A stretch of 51,428 nt of DNA from Planctomycetota bacterium. GTDB lineage: Bacteria; Planctomycetota; UBA1135; GCA-002686595. The translations under genes were made by a program, and so were the position numbers. The stretch is from positions 1 to 51,428 of the forward strand of contig JAJDET010000145.1 of the NCBI GenBank assembly GCA_029259655.1, read 5' to 3'. Every line of letters starts with the position of its first letter. Within the stretch, counting starts at the first letter, position 1. Below are positions 24,407 to 32,465 of this stretch, piece by piece. Below the pieces are notes generated by a model, which saw only the letters and a list, made by a program, of their open reading frames with translations, was not told where the DNA came from and did not search any database.

Positions 24407-25525
24407 ATGGCCCAGTACAGCATTGCCTGGATGCCCGGTGACGGCATCGGGAACGAAGTGATGGCCGCGGCGAGGCTCGTCCTCGACGCGATGAAGTTCG
24501 ACGCGGAGTACATCCCGGCCGACATCGGCTGGGAGTTCTGGTGCAAGGAGGGCAACCCGCTCCCCGACCGGACGCTAAACGTCCTGCGCGAGGTCGACGC
24601 GGCGCTCTTCGGCGCGATCACGTCGAAGCCGAAGGAGGAGGCCCAGGAGGAGCTCGCTCCCGAGCTGAAGTCCAAGGGCATCACCTACGCGAGCCCCATC
24701 GTCCGGCTGCGGCAGGAGTTCAACCTCGCCGTCAACCTGCGGCCCTGCAAGGCCTACCCCGGCAACCCGCTCAACTACCGCGACGACCTCGATCTGGTCG
24801 TGTTCCGCGAGAACACCGAGGACCTCTACGCCGGCGTCGAGTTCCACCCCGTGCCGGAGGACTTCGCACAGGTCGTCTCGAAGCACCCGAAGTGGAAGCG
24901 CTTCGCGGAGACGCCGCTCGACGACATCGCGATCACGCTGCGGATCAACACGCGCAAGGGTTGCGACACGATCATCCGCGCCGGCTTCGAGTACGCCAAG
25001 GAGCACGGGTATCCCACGGTCACCGTCGTGGAGAAGCCCAACGTCCTGCGCGAGACGTCCGGCCTCATGATCCGCACCGCGCGCAAGGTGGCGAAGGAGT
25101 TCCCCGGCATCGAGCTGTGGGAGACGAACATCGACGCGATGGCCATGTGGCTGATCAAGAACCCGCAGAACTACGGGGTGCTCGTTGCGAGCAACCTGTT
25201 CGGCGACATCGTCTCCGACCTCTGTGCGCAGCTCGTCGGTGGGCTCGGCTTCGCGTCCGCCGCCAACATCGGTGACGATCTCGGCGTGTTCGAGCCGACG
25301 CACGGCTCCGCTCCGAAGTACTTCGGCCAGAACAAGTGCAACCCGATGGCGATGCTGCTCACCACGAAGCTCATGCTCGACTGGCTGGGCGAGGGCGATG
25401 AAGCCATACGCCTGGAGGCGGCCATCGCGAAGACGATCGCCGAGGGCAAGGCGCGCACGTACGACATGGGAGGCACCGACTCGACGACTGAGGTTGCACA
25501 GGAGGTCGTCCGGAACCTCGGATGA
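24407..25525 (+). CDS. Isocitrate/isopropylmalate dehydrogenase family enzyme, isocitrate-type
   Basis: 372 residues, typical of homodimeric NAD(P)-dependent beta-decarboxylating dehydrogenases. Signatures: MPGDGIGNEV at the start, RLRQEFNLAVNLRP, the VFRENTEDLYAGVE loop (133-145), EKPNVLRET with the catalytic-region lysine K210, SNLFGDIVSDL with the metal-binding aspartate, and FEPTHGSAPKYFGQNKCNP (295-313). FRENTEDLYAG favours isocitrate over isopropylmalate, and K304-Y305 in the cofactor loop resembles the NADP-type pair of E. coli Icd, but cofactor choice is not certain. Reaction: oxidative decarboxylation of isocitrate to 2-oxoglutarate. The stop overlaps the DUF4272 gene by 4 bases. Confidence 0.85.
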   Translation: MAQYSIAWMPGDGIGNEVMAAARLVLDAMKFDAEYIPADIGWEFWCKEGNPLPDRTLNVLREVDAALFGAITSKPKEEAQEELAPELKSKGITYASPIVRLRQEFNLAVNLRPCKAYPGNPLNYRDDLDLVVFRENTEDLYAGVEFHPVPEDFAQVVSKHPKWKRFAETPLDDIAITLRINTRKGCDTIIRAGFEYAKEHGYPTVTVVEKPNVLRETSGLMIRTARKVAKEFPGIELWETNIDAMAMWLIKNPQNYGVLVASNLFGDIVSDLCAQLVGGLGFASAANIGDDLGVFEPTHGSAPKYFGQNKCNPMAMLLTTKLMLDWLGEGDEAIRLEAAIAKTIAEGKARTYDMGGTDSTTEVAQEVVRNLG

Positions 25526-26172
25526 GCGAGGCGCGCCGGCGACGAGCGAAGAGCGAACACCTGCTCCACAGGCTCGCCATCCGCACCAACCCGGACCTCG
25601 ACCTCCTCCCGGAGTCCGCGGAGCTCGAGCCGCGCTCCGCCGAGGAGATCGGCAAGCGCGCGCTCGTCCTGCACGCGGTCGTGGCCTACGCCCAGCTCGC
25701 CGCGGGCGGGGGGCCGTCGCCGGCGCTCCGCGGGCCGTTCCTGAAGTGGTTCGAGCGCGAGCGCCTGTGGCCCGCGGCGACGGAGGCCGAACGCGCGCTG
25801 TTCGCGGCGGAGGCTCCCGAGGCCGACAGGCTCGCGCGCGCGAGCTGGCGCATCGAGGCGGTGCGGGCGCTGCTCTTCGCCCTCGGCCTCGCGCCCGCGC
25901 TCGGAATCCCCGACGGGCGGTCCGATTTCGTTGCCCTGGCCGAGGTCCTGCCCGATCCGAGCGCGGCGGCGGAGCCCTTCCTCGATGCGCTTGAGCGCCG
26001 CCCCCTGACCGAGATCCTCGACGCAATGGACCTCGCGCTGTGCGTGCACTGGGCGCTCGTCGCGTCGGACCGGACCGGCGAGCCGCCGCCCCCGAGGATC
26101 GAGCCGGCCGTGGCCCTGGAGCGCCACCACGCGCTCGCGTGGACGCTGGGGCTCGCGCCGGCCTGGGACTGA
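25522..26172 (+). CDS. DUF4272 domain protein
   Basis: 216 residues of unknown function. It starts at an ATG overlapping the IDH-like stop (ATGA). The central region RSAEEIGKRALVLHAVVAYAQLA with a later ALERHHALAWTLGLAPAWD fits the DUF4272 pattern. The protein is soluble and helical, rich in Ala, Arg and Glu, without a signal peptide or catalytic motif I recognise. Being translationally coupled to the dehydrogenase suggests co-expression, but nothing indicates a shared reaction. Confidence 0.65.
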   Translation: MSEARRRRAKSEHLLHRLAIRTNPDLDLLPESAELEPRSAEEIGKRALVLHAVVAYAQLAAGGGPSPALRGPFLKWFERERLWPAATEAERALFAAEAPEADRLARASWRIEAVRALLFALGLAPALGIPDGRSDFVALAEVLPDPSAAAEPFLDALERRPLTEILDAMDLALCVHWALVASDRTGEPPPPRIEPAVALERHHALAWTLGLAPAWD

Positions 26173-26263
26173 CGGCCCGGTTTCCCGTCCGCGTCGAGGG
26201 CTCTCTGGTCTATTCTCGCGCTCCGCGCTCGCCGGAGCTCACGCCCCCAGCAACCACGCGACC

Positions 26264-27652
26264 ATGCCCACGATCAGCCAGGACATCAGCCGTTTCTCCG
26301 CCAACCTGACCTTCGACCAGCTCGACACCGCGACCGTGGACGCCGTGAAGCGGTTCGTCTACGACTCCGTCGGCTGCGCCTTCGGCGGTGTTCGCACGCA
26401 CGACTACGGCATCGCCGACAAGGTCGACCGGATGCTCGGGGGCGAGCCCCAGTGCACGATCATCGGCTCCGGCCGCAAGGCCAACGCCGTGTCGGCGGCG
26501 TTCCTGAACGCGCTCGCGGTGCGGGCCCTCGACTACAACGACATCTACTGGAAGCAGGACCCGTCGCACCCCTCGGACATCATCCCGGGGATCTGGGCCT
26601 GCGGTGAGGTCGTGGGGGCCTCGGGCAAGGACGTCGTCGTCGCGACGGTGCTCGCCTACGAGCTCGAGATGCGCCTGTGCGAGGCCGCGTTCCCCGGCAT
26701 CCGCGAGCGGGGCTGGCACCACGCGACCCTGACGGCCTTCGCGGCGGCGCTCGGGTGCGCGCGCGTGCTCGGGCTCTCGGCGGACCAGACCGCGCACGCG
26801 ATCGGCATCGCCGGGTCGCGGCACGCGACGCTCGGCTGCGTCACGGCCGGCAAGCTCACGATGATGAAGAACACCGTCGACCCGATGGCGACGCAGGCCG
26901 GCGCCTGGGCGGCGCTGCTCGCGCGCGAGGGTTACGAGGGTCCCGAGCACGTGTTCGACGGGAAGGAAGGGCTGTCCGACGCGTACGGCCCCGAGTGGAA
27001 GCTCGAGATCCTGACCGACGGGCTCGACGATTTGGCGAAGGGAAAGGGGACCTGGCGCATTCACGACTGCGGGATGAAGGCCTTCCCGACGGAGGCGCTC
27101 ACGCACGCCCCGATCTCCTGCGTCATCCAGATCGCGCGCGAGCACGGCGTCGCGGCCGAGGACGTGGCCGAGGTCCGGATCGACACCCTGACCAAGGCGG
27201 CGGACATCCTCTCCGATCCCTCCAAGTACGACCCGCAGACGCGGGAGACGGCCGACCACTCGCTCCCGTACTGCATCGCCGCGGCGCTGGCCTACGGCCG
27301 CGTGACGCCCGACCTCTTCGACGAGGAGAAGATCCAGGACCCGCGCATCCGGCAGTCGCTCCAGAAGATCAAGGTCGTGGCGAACCCCGAGTTCGAGGCG
27401 GCCTTCCCGGCGCTCCAGAAGTGTCGCGTCGAGCTCGACACGACCGACGGGAAGACCTTCGACAAGCAGATCGACTATCCCTACGGCGATCCTCGCAACC
27501 CCAAGTCGGCGGCGGACATGGACGCCAAGTTCGACGCGCTGTGCGGCGAGAGCTTCAGCGCCGAGGGGCGGTCGCGGGTGCGTGACGCCGTGGAGAGGCT
27601 CGACGCGCTCTCCGCCGGCGAGTTCATGGAGCGCCTTGTCTTTGACGCCTGA
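26264..27652 (+). CDS. MmgE/PrpD family protein (2-methylcitrate dehydratase-like)
   Basis: 462 residues, the full MmgE/PrpD length. Family phrases include KRFVYDSVGCAFGG, FLNALAVRALDYNDIYW, HPSDIIPGIWACGE, RGWHHATLTAFAAALGCARVLGL, and KLTMMKNTVDPMATQAGAW, then KAFPTEALTHAPISC in the C-terminal lid domain. Members dehydrate 2-methylcitrate (PrpD) or act on related tricarboxylates such as cis-aconitate or itaconate precursors; the precise substrate is open. It sits 91 bp after the DUF4272 gene, with TATTCT at 26211-26216 as a possible -10. prpB and prpC are not nearby. Confidence 0.85.
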   Translation: MPTISQDISRFSANLTFDQLDTATVDAVKRFVYDSVGCAFGGVRTHDYGIADKVDRMLGGEPQCTIIGSGRKANAVSAAFLNALAVRALDYNDIYWKQDPSHPSDIIPGIWACGEVVGASGKDVVVATVLAYELEMRLCEAAFPGIRERGWHHATLTAFAAALGCARVLGLSADQTAHAIGIAGSRHATLGCVTAGKLTMMKNTVDPMATQAGAWAALLAREGYEGPEHVFDGKEGLSDAYGPEWKLEILTDGLDDLAKGKGTWRIHDCGMKAFPTEALTHAPISCVIQIAREHGVAAEDVAEVRIDTLTKAADILSDPSKYDPQTRETADHSLPYCIAAALAYGRVTPDLFDEEKIQDPRIRQSLQKIKVVANPEFEAAFPALQKCRVELDTTDGKTFDKQIDYPYGDPRNPKSAADMDAKFDALCGESFSAEGRSRVRDAVERLDALSAGEFMERLVFDA

Positions 27653-28478
27653 GTCCGCTGATACCTCCGAAGCGGCGCCGGTCCTCTCGGTCCGTCACCT
27701 CTCGAAGACCTACGACGAGACGCGCGCCGTCTGCGACCTGTCGTTCGACGTAGGCTCCGGGGAGATCCTCGGGCTCGTAGGACCGAACGGGTCGGGCAAG
27801 ACGACGACCTTGCGCTCGGTCGCGGGCGTTCTGCCGATCGAGGCGGGCAGCGTGTCGATCTGCGGCCACGACGTCGCGCGCGACGAGGAACACGCGAAGC
27901 GCTGCCTGACGTGGGTTCCTGACGACCCGCAACCGTTCGATGCGCTGACGGTCGAGGAGCACCTGGAGTTCACGGCCGCGCTGTACAGGGTCGAGGGGTG
28001 GGAGCCGCGGGCCTCGGAGCTCCTCGAGCGGTTCGAGCTCGCCGATCGGCGCGGCGCGCTGGGGGGAGAGCTCTCCCGGGGCATGCGTCAGAAGCTCGCG
28101 TTCTGCTGTGCCTGGCTCGGCAATCCCCGCTTGCTGCTCTTGGATGAGCCGCTCTCGGGGCTCGATCCGCGCGGAATCCGCTCCGCGAAACAGGCCATCC
28201 TCGAGGTCGCCAGCGACGGAGCCGCGGTCATCCTCTCGTCGCACCTCCTCGAGCTCGTCGAGGCGCTGGCGACGCGGATCCTGATCATCGACCTCGGCGG
28301 CAAGCTCTTCGACGGGACGCTGGCCGAAGCGCGTCGCTCGATCACCACGCACGAGGGGTCGAGCCTCGAGGAGATCTTCTTCGCCGCGACGGATTCCAAC
28401 GGAGCTCGCCACGAGAACGGTGCAGGCGCCGCCCCGGAGGAGGAGAGCCCCGAGGCGCTCGAGAAGGAGCGTTCTTGA
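27636..28478 (+). CDS. ABC transporter ATP-binding protein
   Basis: About 280 residues. The start is uncertain: TTG at 27636 or 27642 both keep a short overlap with the PrpD-family stop; a GTG at 27582 would overlap it by 71 bp and adds residues that do not look conserved. Walker A is GPNGSGKTTT, the Q-loop region is degenerate (VPDDPQPFDAL), the signature is LSRGMRQKLAF, Walker B is LLLLDEPLSGLDP and the switch histidine is in SSHLLELVE. This is the CcmA/ABC-2 exporter class. The C-terminal ~40 residues are an acidic extension. It is coupled to the permease gene by a TTGA overlap. Confidence 0.88.
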   Translation: MSLTPESADTSEAAPVLSVRHLSKTYDETRAVCDLSFDVGSGEILGLVGPNGSGKTTTLRSVAGVLPIEAGSVSICGHDVARDEEHAKRCLTWVPDDPQPFDALTVEEHLEFTAALYRVEGWEPRASELLERFELADRRGALGGELSRGMRQKLAFCCAWLGNPRLLLLDEPLSGLDPRGIRSAKQAILEVASDGAAVILSSHLLELVEALATRILIIDLGGKLFDGTLAEARRSITTHEGSSLEEIFFAATDSNGARHENGAGAAPEEESPEALEKERS

Positions 28479-30190
28479 GCATCGTCTTCGGCTCGCGGGC
28501 CCTGCGCCTGCTCGCGCGCAAGAAGCTCGTCGGCCGCGTTCGCTCTCACCTCCGCCGACTGCGCCGTCCGTCCGGAATCGTTCTCGGGCTCCTGGGGCTC
28601 GGGATCTTCGGCGTCTGGATCGTCGCCATCCAGCTCTCCTCGGGGCAGGACACCTCGACCCGGGACCCCGCGGAGCTCGTACCGCTCGTTCGCCTCGGAG
28701 CGCTGTTCCTCACGCTCTTCACCGTCGGGAGCTCGATGACCCACCGCGGGCTGTTCATGCCGCGCGAGGAGATCGAGCGCCTGCTCAGTGCGCCGCTCTC
28801 CCGCGCGGACATCGTTCGCTACCGGCTCCTCTCCGGCACGGGGCGCTCGCTCTTCGCCGGGGTCGTCTTCGGGTTGATCCTGATGGCCCGCATGCCCGAT
28901 CCCCTGTTCGCCTTCATCGGGCTCCTGGTCGCGATGCAGACGCTGCCGGTCGTCGGGCAGGCGGCGGCGATCCTCGCGGGCGGGTTGGAGAAGCGTTCGG
29001 TGCGGCGCCTGCGTGGGTGGCCCGGCGGCATCCTGCGAATCGCCTGTTTCGTGTTGGGGATGATCGTGTTCCTGGTGCTCGCGTTCGGCGGTGCGGGAGA
29101 GAACGCGCTGCTCAGAGAGCTCCCGGACCTGCTCTCCGAAGCTCGCTTCCAGGCCGTCTTCGATCATCCGACCGTCCGCGCGATCACGATCCCCTTCGAG
29201 CCCTGGGCGCGTGCGATCACGGCCACGGATGCGACGACCTTCATTCCGTGGATCGCGGTCTGCACGGTCCTGTGGGCACTGCTCTTCGAGTTCACGGCGC
29301 GGCTGCCGATCGACTTCCGCGAGCTCTCGCTGGAGACGTCGGCGAACGTCGCCGAGCGCATTCGCCGCCACCGGCGCGTGGGAGGCGGCGCGAGCGCGGC
29401 GAAGGTGTCGAGGGTCACCGTCTCCTGGAGGCTGCCCTGGATGTTCGGACGCGGGCCGGTGGGGGCCATCGCCTGGCGCAAGACCACGGCGATCGTGCGC
29501 AAGGCGCGTGGGACGCTGCTCGTCTCGGTCTTCGTCCTGGCGATGGTCACGCTGCTCGTCGCGTCGATCTCGCGCGCGGGGGGGCGGCAGGGGATCCTGG
29601 GGGGCGCGGCCCTGATCGTGTTCGCCGGGACGTTGTATCTCTCGGCCGGCCTGCGCTTCGACTTCCGCGAGGACCTGGACCGGATGGAGACGATCAAGGC
29701 CTGGCCGCAGCGTCCCTCGCGTATCTTCACGGCGACGATCCTCCCCGAGGTGATCTTGATCGCGGTGATGGTCATCGGTGGGATCGTGGTTCGCGCCGCG
29801 GCGACGCGTGCCTTCGATCCGTGGCTCGGTGCCGTCGTGGTAGCTGTTCCGCTGTTCGTCTTCGCGTGGATCGCGCTCGACAACGCGGTCTTCCTCTTCG
29901 CCCCGATTCGTTTCGTCGCGGGTCAGGAGGGAGCGATGCAGAACGCCGGGCGCGCAGTGATCCTGATGGCCCTGCGCGGCCTCCTTCTCGCCGTCATCGC
30001 GATCGCCGTCGGTCTGGGATTCGGCGGTTTCCAGCTCGCGGCAGAGCACCTCCTCGACCTCCCCGGATCCGGTCCCCTCGTCGCGGGGGTCGTAGGCGGC
30101 CTCCTCTCGCTCCTGGGTTGTGACGTCGCCCTAGTCGCCATCGGTTCCAGCCTCTTCCGCCGCTTCGACGTCGCCCGCCAGCGGGGCTGA
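28475..30190 (+). CDS. ABC-2-like exporter permease
   Basis: 571 residues from TTG 28475, which overlaps the ATPase stop (TTGA). A basic N-terminus is followed by a membrane segment (~34-52) and several more hydrophobic stretches, in particular in the last 200 residues, with long loops between them; the layout fits putative ABC exporter permeases paired with CcmA-type ATPases. The substrate is unknown. The TGA stop at 30188-30190 is also the first three bases of the 12-bp tandem repeat, so repeat growth or insertion may have defined the C-terminus. Confidence 0.78.
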   Translation: MSIVFGSRALRLLARKKLVGRVRSHLRRLRRPSGIVLGLLGLGIFGVWIVAIQLSSGQDTSTRDPAELVPLVRLGALFLTLFTVGSSMTHRGLFMPREEIERLLSAPLSRADIVRYRLLSGTGRSLFAGVVFGLILMARMPDPLFAFIGLLVAMQTLPVVGQAAAILAGGLEKRSVRRLRGWPGGILRIACFVLGMIVFLVLAFGGAGENALLRELPDLLSEARFQAVFDHPTVRAITIPFEPWARAITATDATTFIPWIAVCTVLWALLFEFTARLPIDFRELSLETSANVAERIRRHRRVGGGASAAKVSRVTVSWRLPWMFGRGPVGAIAWRKTTAIVRKARGTLLVSVFVLAMVTLLVASISRAGGRQGILGGAALIVFAGTLYLSAGLRFDFREDLDRMETIKAWPQRPSRIFTATILPEVILIAVMVIGGIVVRAAATRAFDPWLGAVVVAVPLFVFAWIALDNAVFLFAPIRFVAGQEGAMQNAGRAVILMALRGLLLAVIAIAVGLGFGGFQLAAEHLLDLPGSGPLVAGVVGGLLSLLGCDVALVAIGSSLFRRFDVARQRG

Positions 30191-30270
30191 CCGCCGTTCT
30201 GACCGCCGTTCTGACGGCGGTTCTGACGGCGGTTCTGACGGCGGTTCTGACGGCGGTTCTGACGGCGGGC
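30188..30270. repeat. 12-bp tandem repeat with core inversion
   Basis: Six full 12-bp units and a partial seventh: two TGACCGCCGTTC followed by four TGACGGCGGTTC, then TGACGGCGGGC. The core ACCGCCGT of the first two units is the reverse complement of ACGGCGGT in the later ones, so the array can fold into alternative hairpins. It starts exactly on the stop codon of the permease gene and could act as a terminator or a recombination-prone spacer before the RAYT region. Confidence 0.85.
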
Positions 30271-30315
30271 TCCGGGAGCGAGCCTGCCCCACCCCCCTCC
30301 TCCTCCCCCCCGAAC

Positions 30316-30565
30316 CCGGAAACACTGCCCAATCGAGACGCTCTCCGTGCCCAGCCGGCAGCGCGGATCTCTGCCCTATCGAGTCGAGCGAGGGATCCGT
30401 GGCACCGCGCGCGCGACCCATGCGCAGACGCACCGTCTCGATGGGGCAGTGATTCGCATGCGGAGCGGCGAGTGTTGTTCGCGGCGGATCGCCCTCGGTG
30501 GGGGTCTGGGGATTACTCGGAGGGCGTGCAGGGAAGCTTCCCTCTCGAAAGGGCACTGATTCCGG
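30316..30565. repeat. Four copies of a ~25-bp inverted motif (REP-like)
   Basis: Consensus close to CGGAATCACTGCCCNATCGAG. Forward copies are at 30316-30340 (CCGGAAACACTGCCCAATCG...) and 30362-30386 (CGCGGATCTCTGCCCTATCG...). Reverse-strand copies are at 30434-30458 and 30541-30565. The outer two and inner two form inverted pairs; the 30323-30340/30434-30451 pair matches at 17 of 18 bases. All sit in the ~430-bp gap between the 12-bp tandem array and the RAYT-like gene. A perfect GGGAAGCTTCCC palindrome (30531-30542) adjoins the last copy. No gene is supported in this gap. Confidence 0.7.
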
Positions 30566-30701
30566 CTGCGGGTATGGACGGGCGCCACGGATCGTTGGTG
30601 CATGTGGGGCGTTGCTCGCCGGGAGAGTCGGCCGGGAGAAGATCGCGGACCCGTTCGCGAAGATGAGCGAAACCGCGTGGGGCCGCGTTCGTCCTGGGGG
30701 C

Positions 30702-31352
30702 ATGGCGGGCAAGCAAGGTGTGCTCCGGTTTCGGGGGTGGGGAGGACCTCGGCGGGGGGCAGGGCGGAAGCCGGCGGGAGAGAGAGCCGGCGTTTCCCAT
30801 CGGACGCGGGCACCGCTGGCGGCGCGGTTTCCCGTGCATGTCACGATGCGAATCCGACGTGGGCTGCCGAGCCTCCGACGGCACGGAGCTCGTGGCGTCC
30901 TCGAACGACGGTTCGCGGCGGGCTGTGAACGCTTCGGGTTCAGGCTCCTGCACTACTCGATCCAGTCGAACCACCTCCACCTGATCGGAGAGGCTCGAGA
31001 CCGACGCTCCCTCGTGCGCGGGCTCCAGGGGCTCGCGGTGCGAATCGCGAAGGGGCTCAACAAGTGGTGGGGACGAAAGGGGCGCGTCTTCGCCGACCGC
31101 TACCACGACCGGATCCTGCGGACGCCGCGCGAGGTGCGAAACGCCCTCGTCTACGTGCTGCGCAACCACCGACGGCACGGCATCTCCCTCGACGGGCTGG
31201 ATCCCTTCGCGTCGGGGTGGTGGTTCGACGGGTGGCGCGAGCGGCGCCCCCGACCTGTGGCGGGACATCTCGCGCGCGCACGAACGTGGCTCCTGACCCT
31301 TGGCTGGCGGCGACACGGGCTCCTCCGCTCCACCGACGCGCCGCGAGAGTGA
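30702..31352 (+). CDS. RAYT-like (Y1/REP-associated tyrosine) transposase
   Basis: 216 residues from ATG 30702; ATG 30663 in the same frame is an alternative. The N-terminus has a basic GGPRRGAGRKP motif and HRTRAPLAARFPVHVTMRIRRGLPSLR. The HUH motif is H91-L-H93 (SNHLHLI) and the likely nucleophile is Y151 (VYVLRNHRRHG, corresponding to YIxxNPxxxG). RKGRVFADRYHDRIL is the conserved linking segment. Such proteins process palindromic REP DNA as single strands and are usually domesticated single copies. It lies directly downstream of four inverted motif copies and ends 9 bp from the convergent IMPase-family gene. Confidence 0.82.
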   Translation: MAGKQGVLRFRGWGGPRRGAGRKPAGERAGVSHRTRAPLAARFPVHVTMRIRRGLPSLRRHGARGVLERRFAAGCERFGFRLLHYSIQSNHLHLIGEARDRRSLVRGLQGLAVRIAKGLNKWWGRKGRVFADRYHDRILRTPREVRNALVYVLRNHRRHGISLDGLDPFASGWWFDGWRERRPRPVAGHLARARTWLLTLGWRRHGLLRSTDAPRE

Positions 31353-31361
31353 GCGCGAATG

Positions 31362-32411
31362 TCAGCGAGCCGGACCACCGGCTCCGGAAACGGCGAGCCA
31401 GTGCGGCTCCAGGCGACGCCGCGTCCCCGCGTTGACGTAGCCCACGTAGCTCACCGGAGTGCTCGTGTCGATCGGGAAGTCCAGCGGCGCGCCGGCGGGG
31501 GACGTCAACACGCAGCCGGCGGCCTCCGCGCACACGACGGCGCCGGCCAGGTCGTAGGGCTTCGTCGTGATCGTCGGGCGGCCGCGGCGCTCGGCGAGGA
31601 AGGCACGCGGGTCCACGATCATCCGGTAGGTTCCGAGGCTCAACAGGACGAGGTGCCCTGCGGAGGTCACGTACTGGTCGTCGTAGCAGTTCCTCACGTC
31701 CGCACCCTCGAAGCGCTCGAGTCGATCGAAGAACGCGGCCTCGAGCTCCGAGGTCGCGGGCCGCAGGTCGGGCATGTACCGGAAGAAGGGAAAGTAGCCG
31801 TGGTCCGCACGGTCGTCGTCGTCGGTCGAGAGAGACCCCGCAGTCAGGCGCTCGCCGCTCTCGAGCTCGTACGTCGTGAAGGAGCACGCGCCGCCGCGCT
31901 CGGCCGAGAGGACGCGTCGCGTTCGCGCCCGCGACTCGGGCAGCTCGGCGACGATTCCCCCGGTCACGTCGGAGAGCATCGGGACGCCGTCTCCCGCAGG
32001 CGCGAACGCGACCACCGTCCAGGCGGGCCGCAGGTCGGTCATGAGGTTTCGCGTGCCGTCCACCGGGTCGAAGGCGATCCGGGGCCCGCCGTGGTCGAAC
32101 CCCGCGAGCTCGACCGGCTCCTCGTCCGGCGAAGGACCCGGCCCGAAGTGGCGCCAGCCGGCGTCCTCCGTCATGACGGAGACGGGTTCCTCGCGCGCGA
32201 CGCTCGCGAGCCACGCGTCGATCCCTGCCTCCGCGGGCAGGTCCAGCCCGTAGGTCCAGTCGCCCTCGCCGCGACCCTGCGGCCGCGCGATCTCCGAGTC
32301 ACCCTTGTCCAGGGCCGTGAGCAGCGCACCGCGTGTATCCCGGCAGAGCTCGTCGCAGAGCGCGAGCAACCGGGGTCGCCAGTCGTCGAAGGTCGTCGTC
32401 GGGCGGGGCAC
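31362..32411 (-). CDS. Inositol monophosphatase-family phosphatase
   Basis: 349 residues from GTG 32411; the frame continues upstream but only as antisense to trxB, and no earlier start precedes the divergent trxB promoter region. Metal-binding motifs of the FIG/IMPase superfamily are visible: a TED-like segment (VMTEDAGW), DPVDGTRN (DPxDGT) and a C-terminal KPYDLAGAVVCAEAAG (WDxAAG variant). It should hydrolyse a small phosphate ester such as inositol-1-phosphate, fructose-1,6-bisphosphate or PAP; the long central insertion (~150-230) makes the exact substrate unclear. Convergent with the RAYT gene. Confidence 0.8.
   Translation of the reverse strand: MPRPTTTFDDWRPRLLALCDELCRDTRGALLTALDKGDSEIARPQGRGEGDWTYGLDLPAEAGIDAWLASVAREEPVSVMTEDAGWRHFGPGPSPDEEPVELAGFDHGGPRIAFDPVDGTRNLMTDLRPAWTVVAFAPAGDGVPMLSDVTGGIVAELPESRARTRRVLSAERGGACSFTTYELESGERLTAGSLSTDDDDRADHGYFPFFRYMPDLRPATSELEAAFFDRLERFEGADVRNCYDDQYVTSAGHLVLLSLGTYRMIVDPRAFLAERRGRPTITTKPYDLAGAVVCAEAAGCVLTSPAGAPLDFPIDTSTPVSYVGYVNAGTRRRLEPHWLAVSGAGGPAR
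31367..31384. other. 7-bp perfect hairpin at convergent gene ends
   Basis: GAGCCGG-ACCA-CCGGCTC lies 14 bases after the RAYT stop and inside the last codons of the IMPase-family gene. It may terminate the RAYT transcript; no T-tract is present. Confidence 0.35.
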
Positions 32412-32453
32412 GCGCGAGGCATTGGACCGGTCGAAGCGGACGCGGACAAGCGT

Positions 32454-32459
32454 TAGACT
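32454..32459 (+). promoter_or_regulatory. -10-like box TAGACT before trxB
   Basis: CGTTAGACTC places TAGACT 6 bases before the trxB ATG, implying transcription from the start codon itself. The whole divergent gap to the IMPase-family gene is only 54 bp. Confidence 0.4.
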
Positions 32460-32465
32460 CCCGCC

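Noticed and set aside
30498..30701. Longer N-terminus for the RAYT-like protein
   Set aside because: It would run through the last inverted motif copy and has no conserved features; the family's basic GGPRRGAGRKP motif lies just after ATG 30702.
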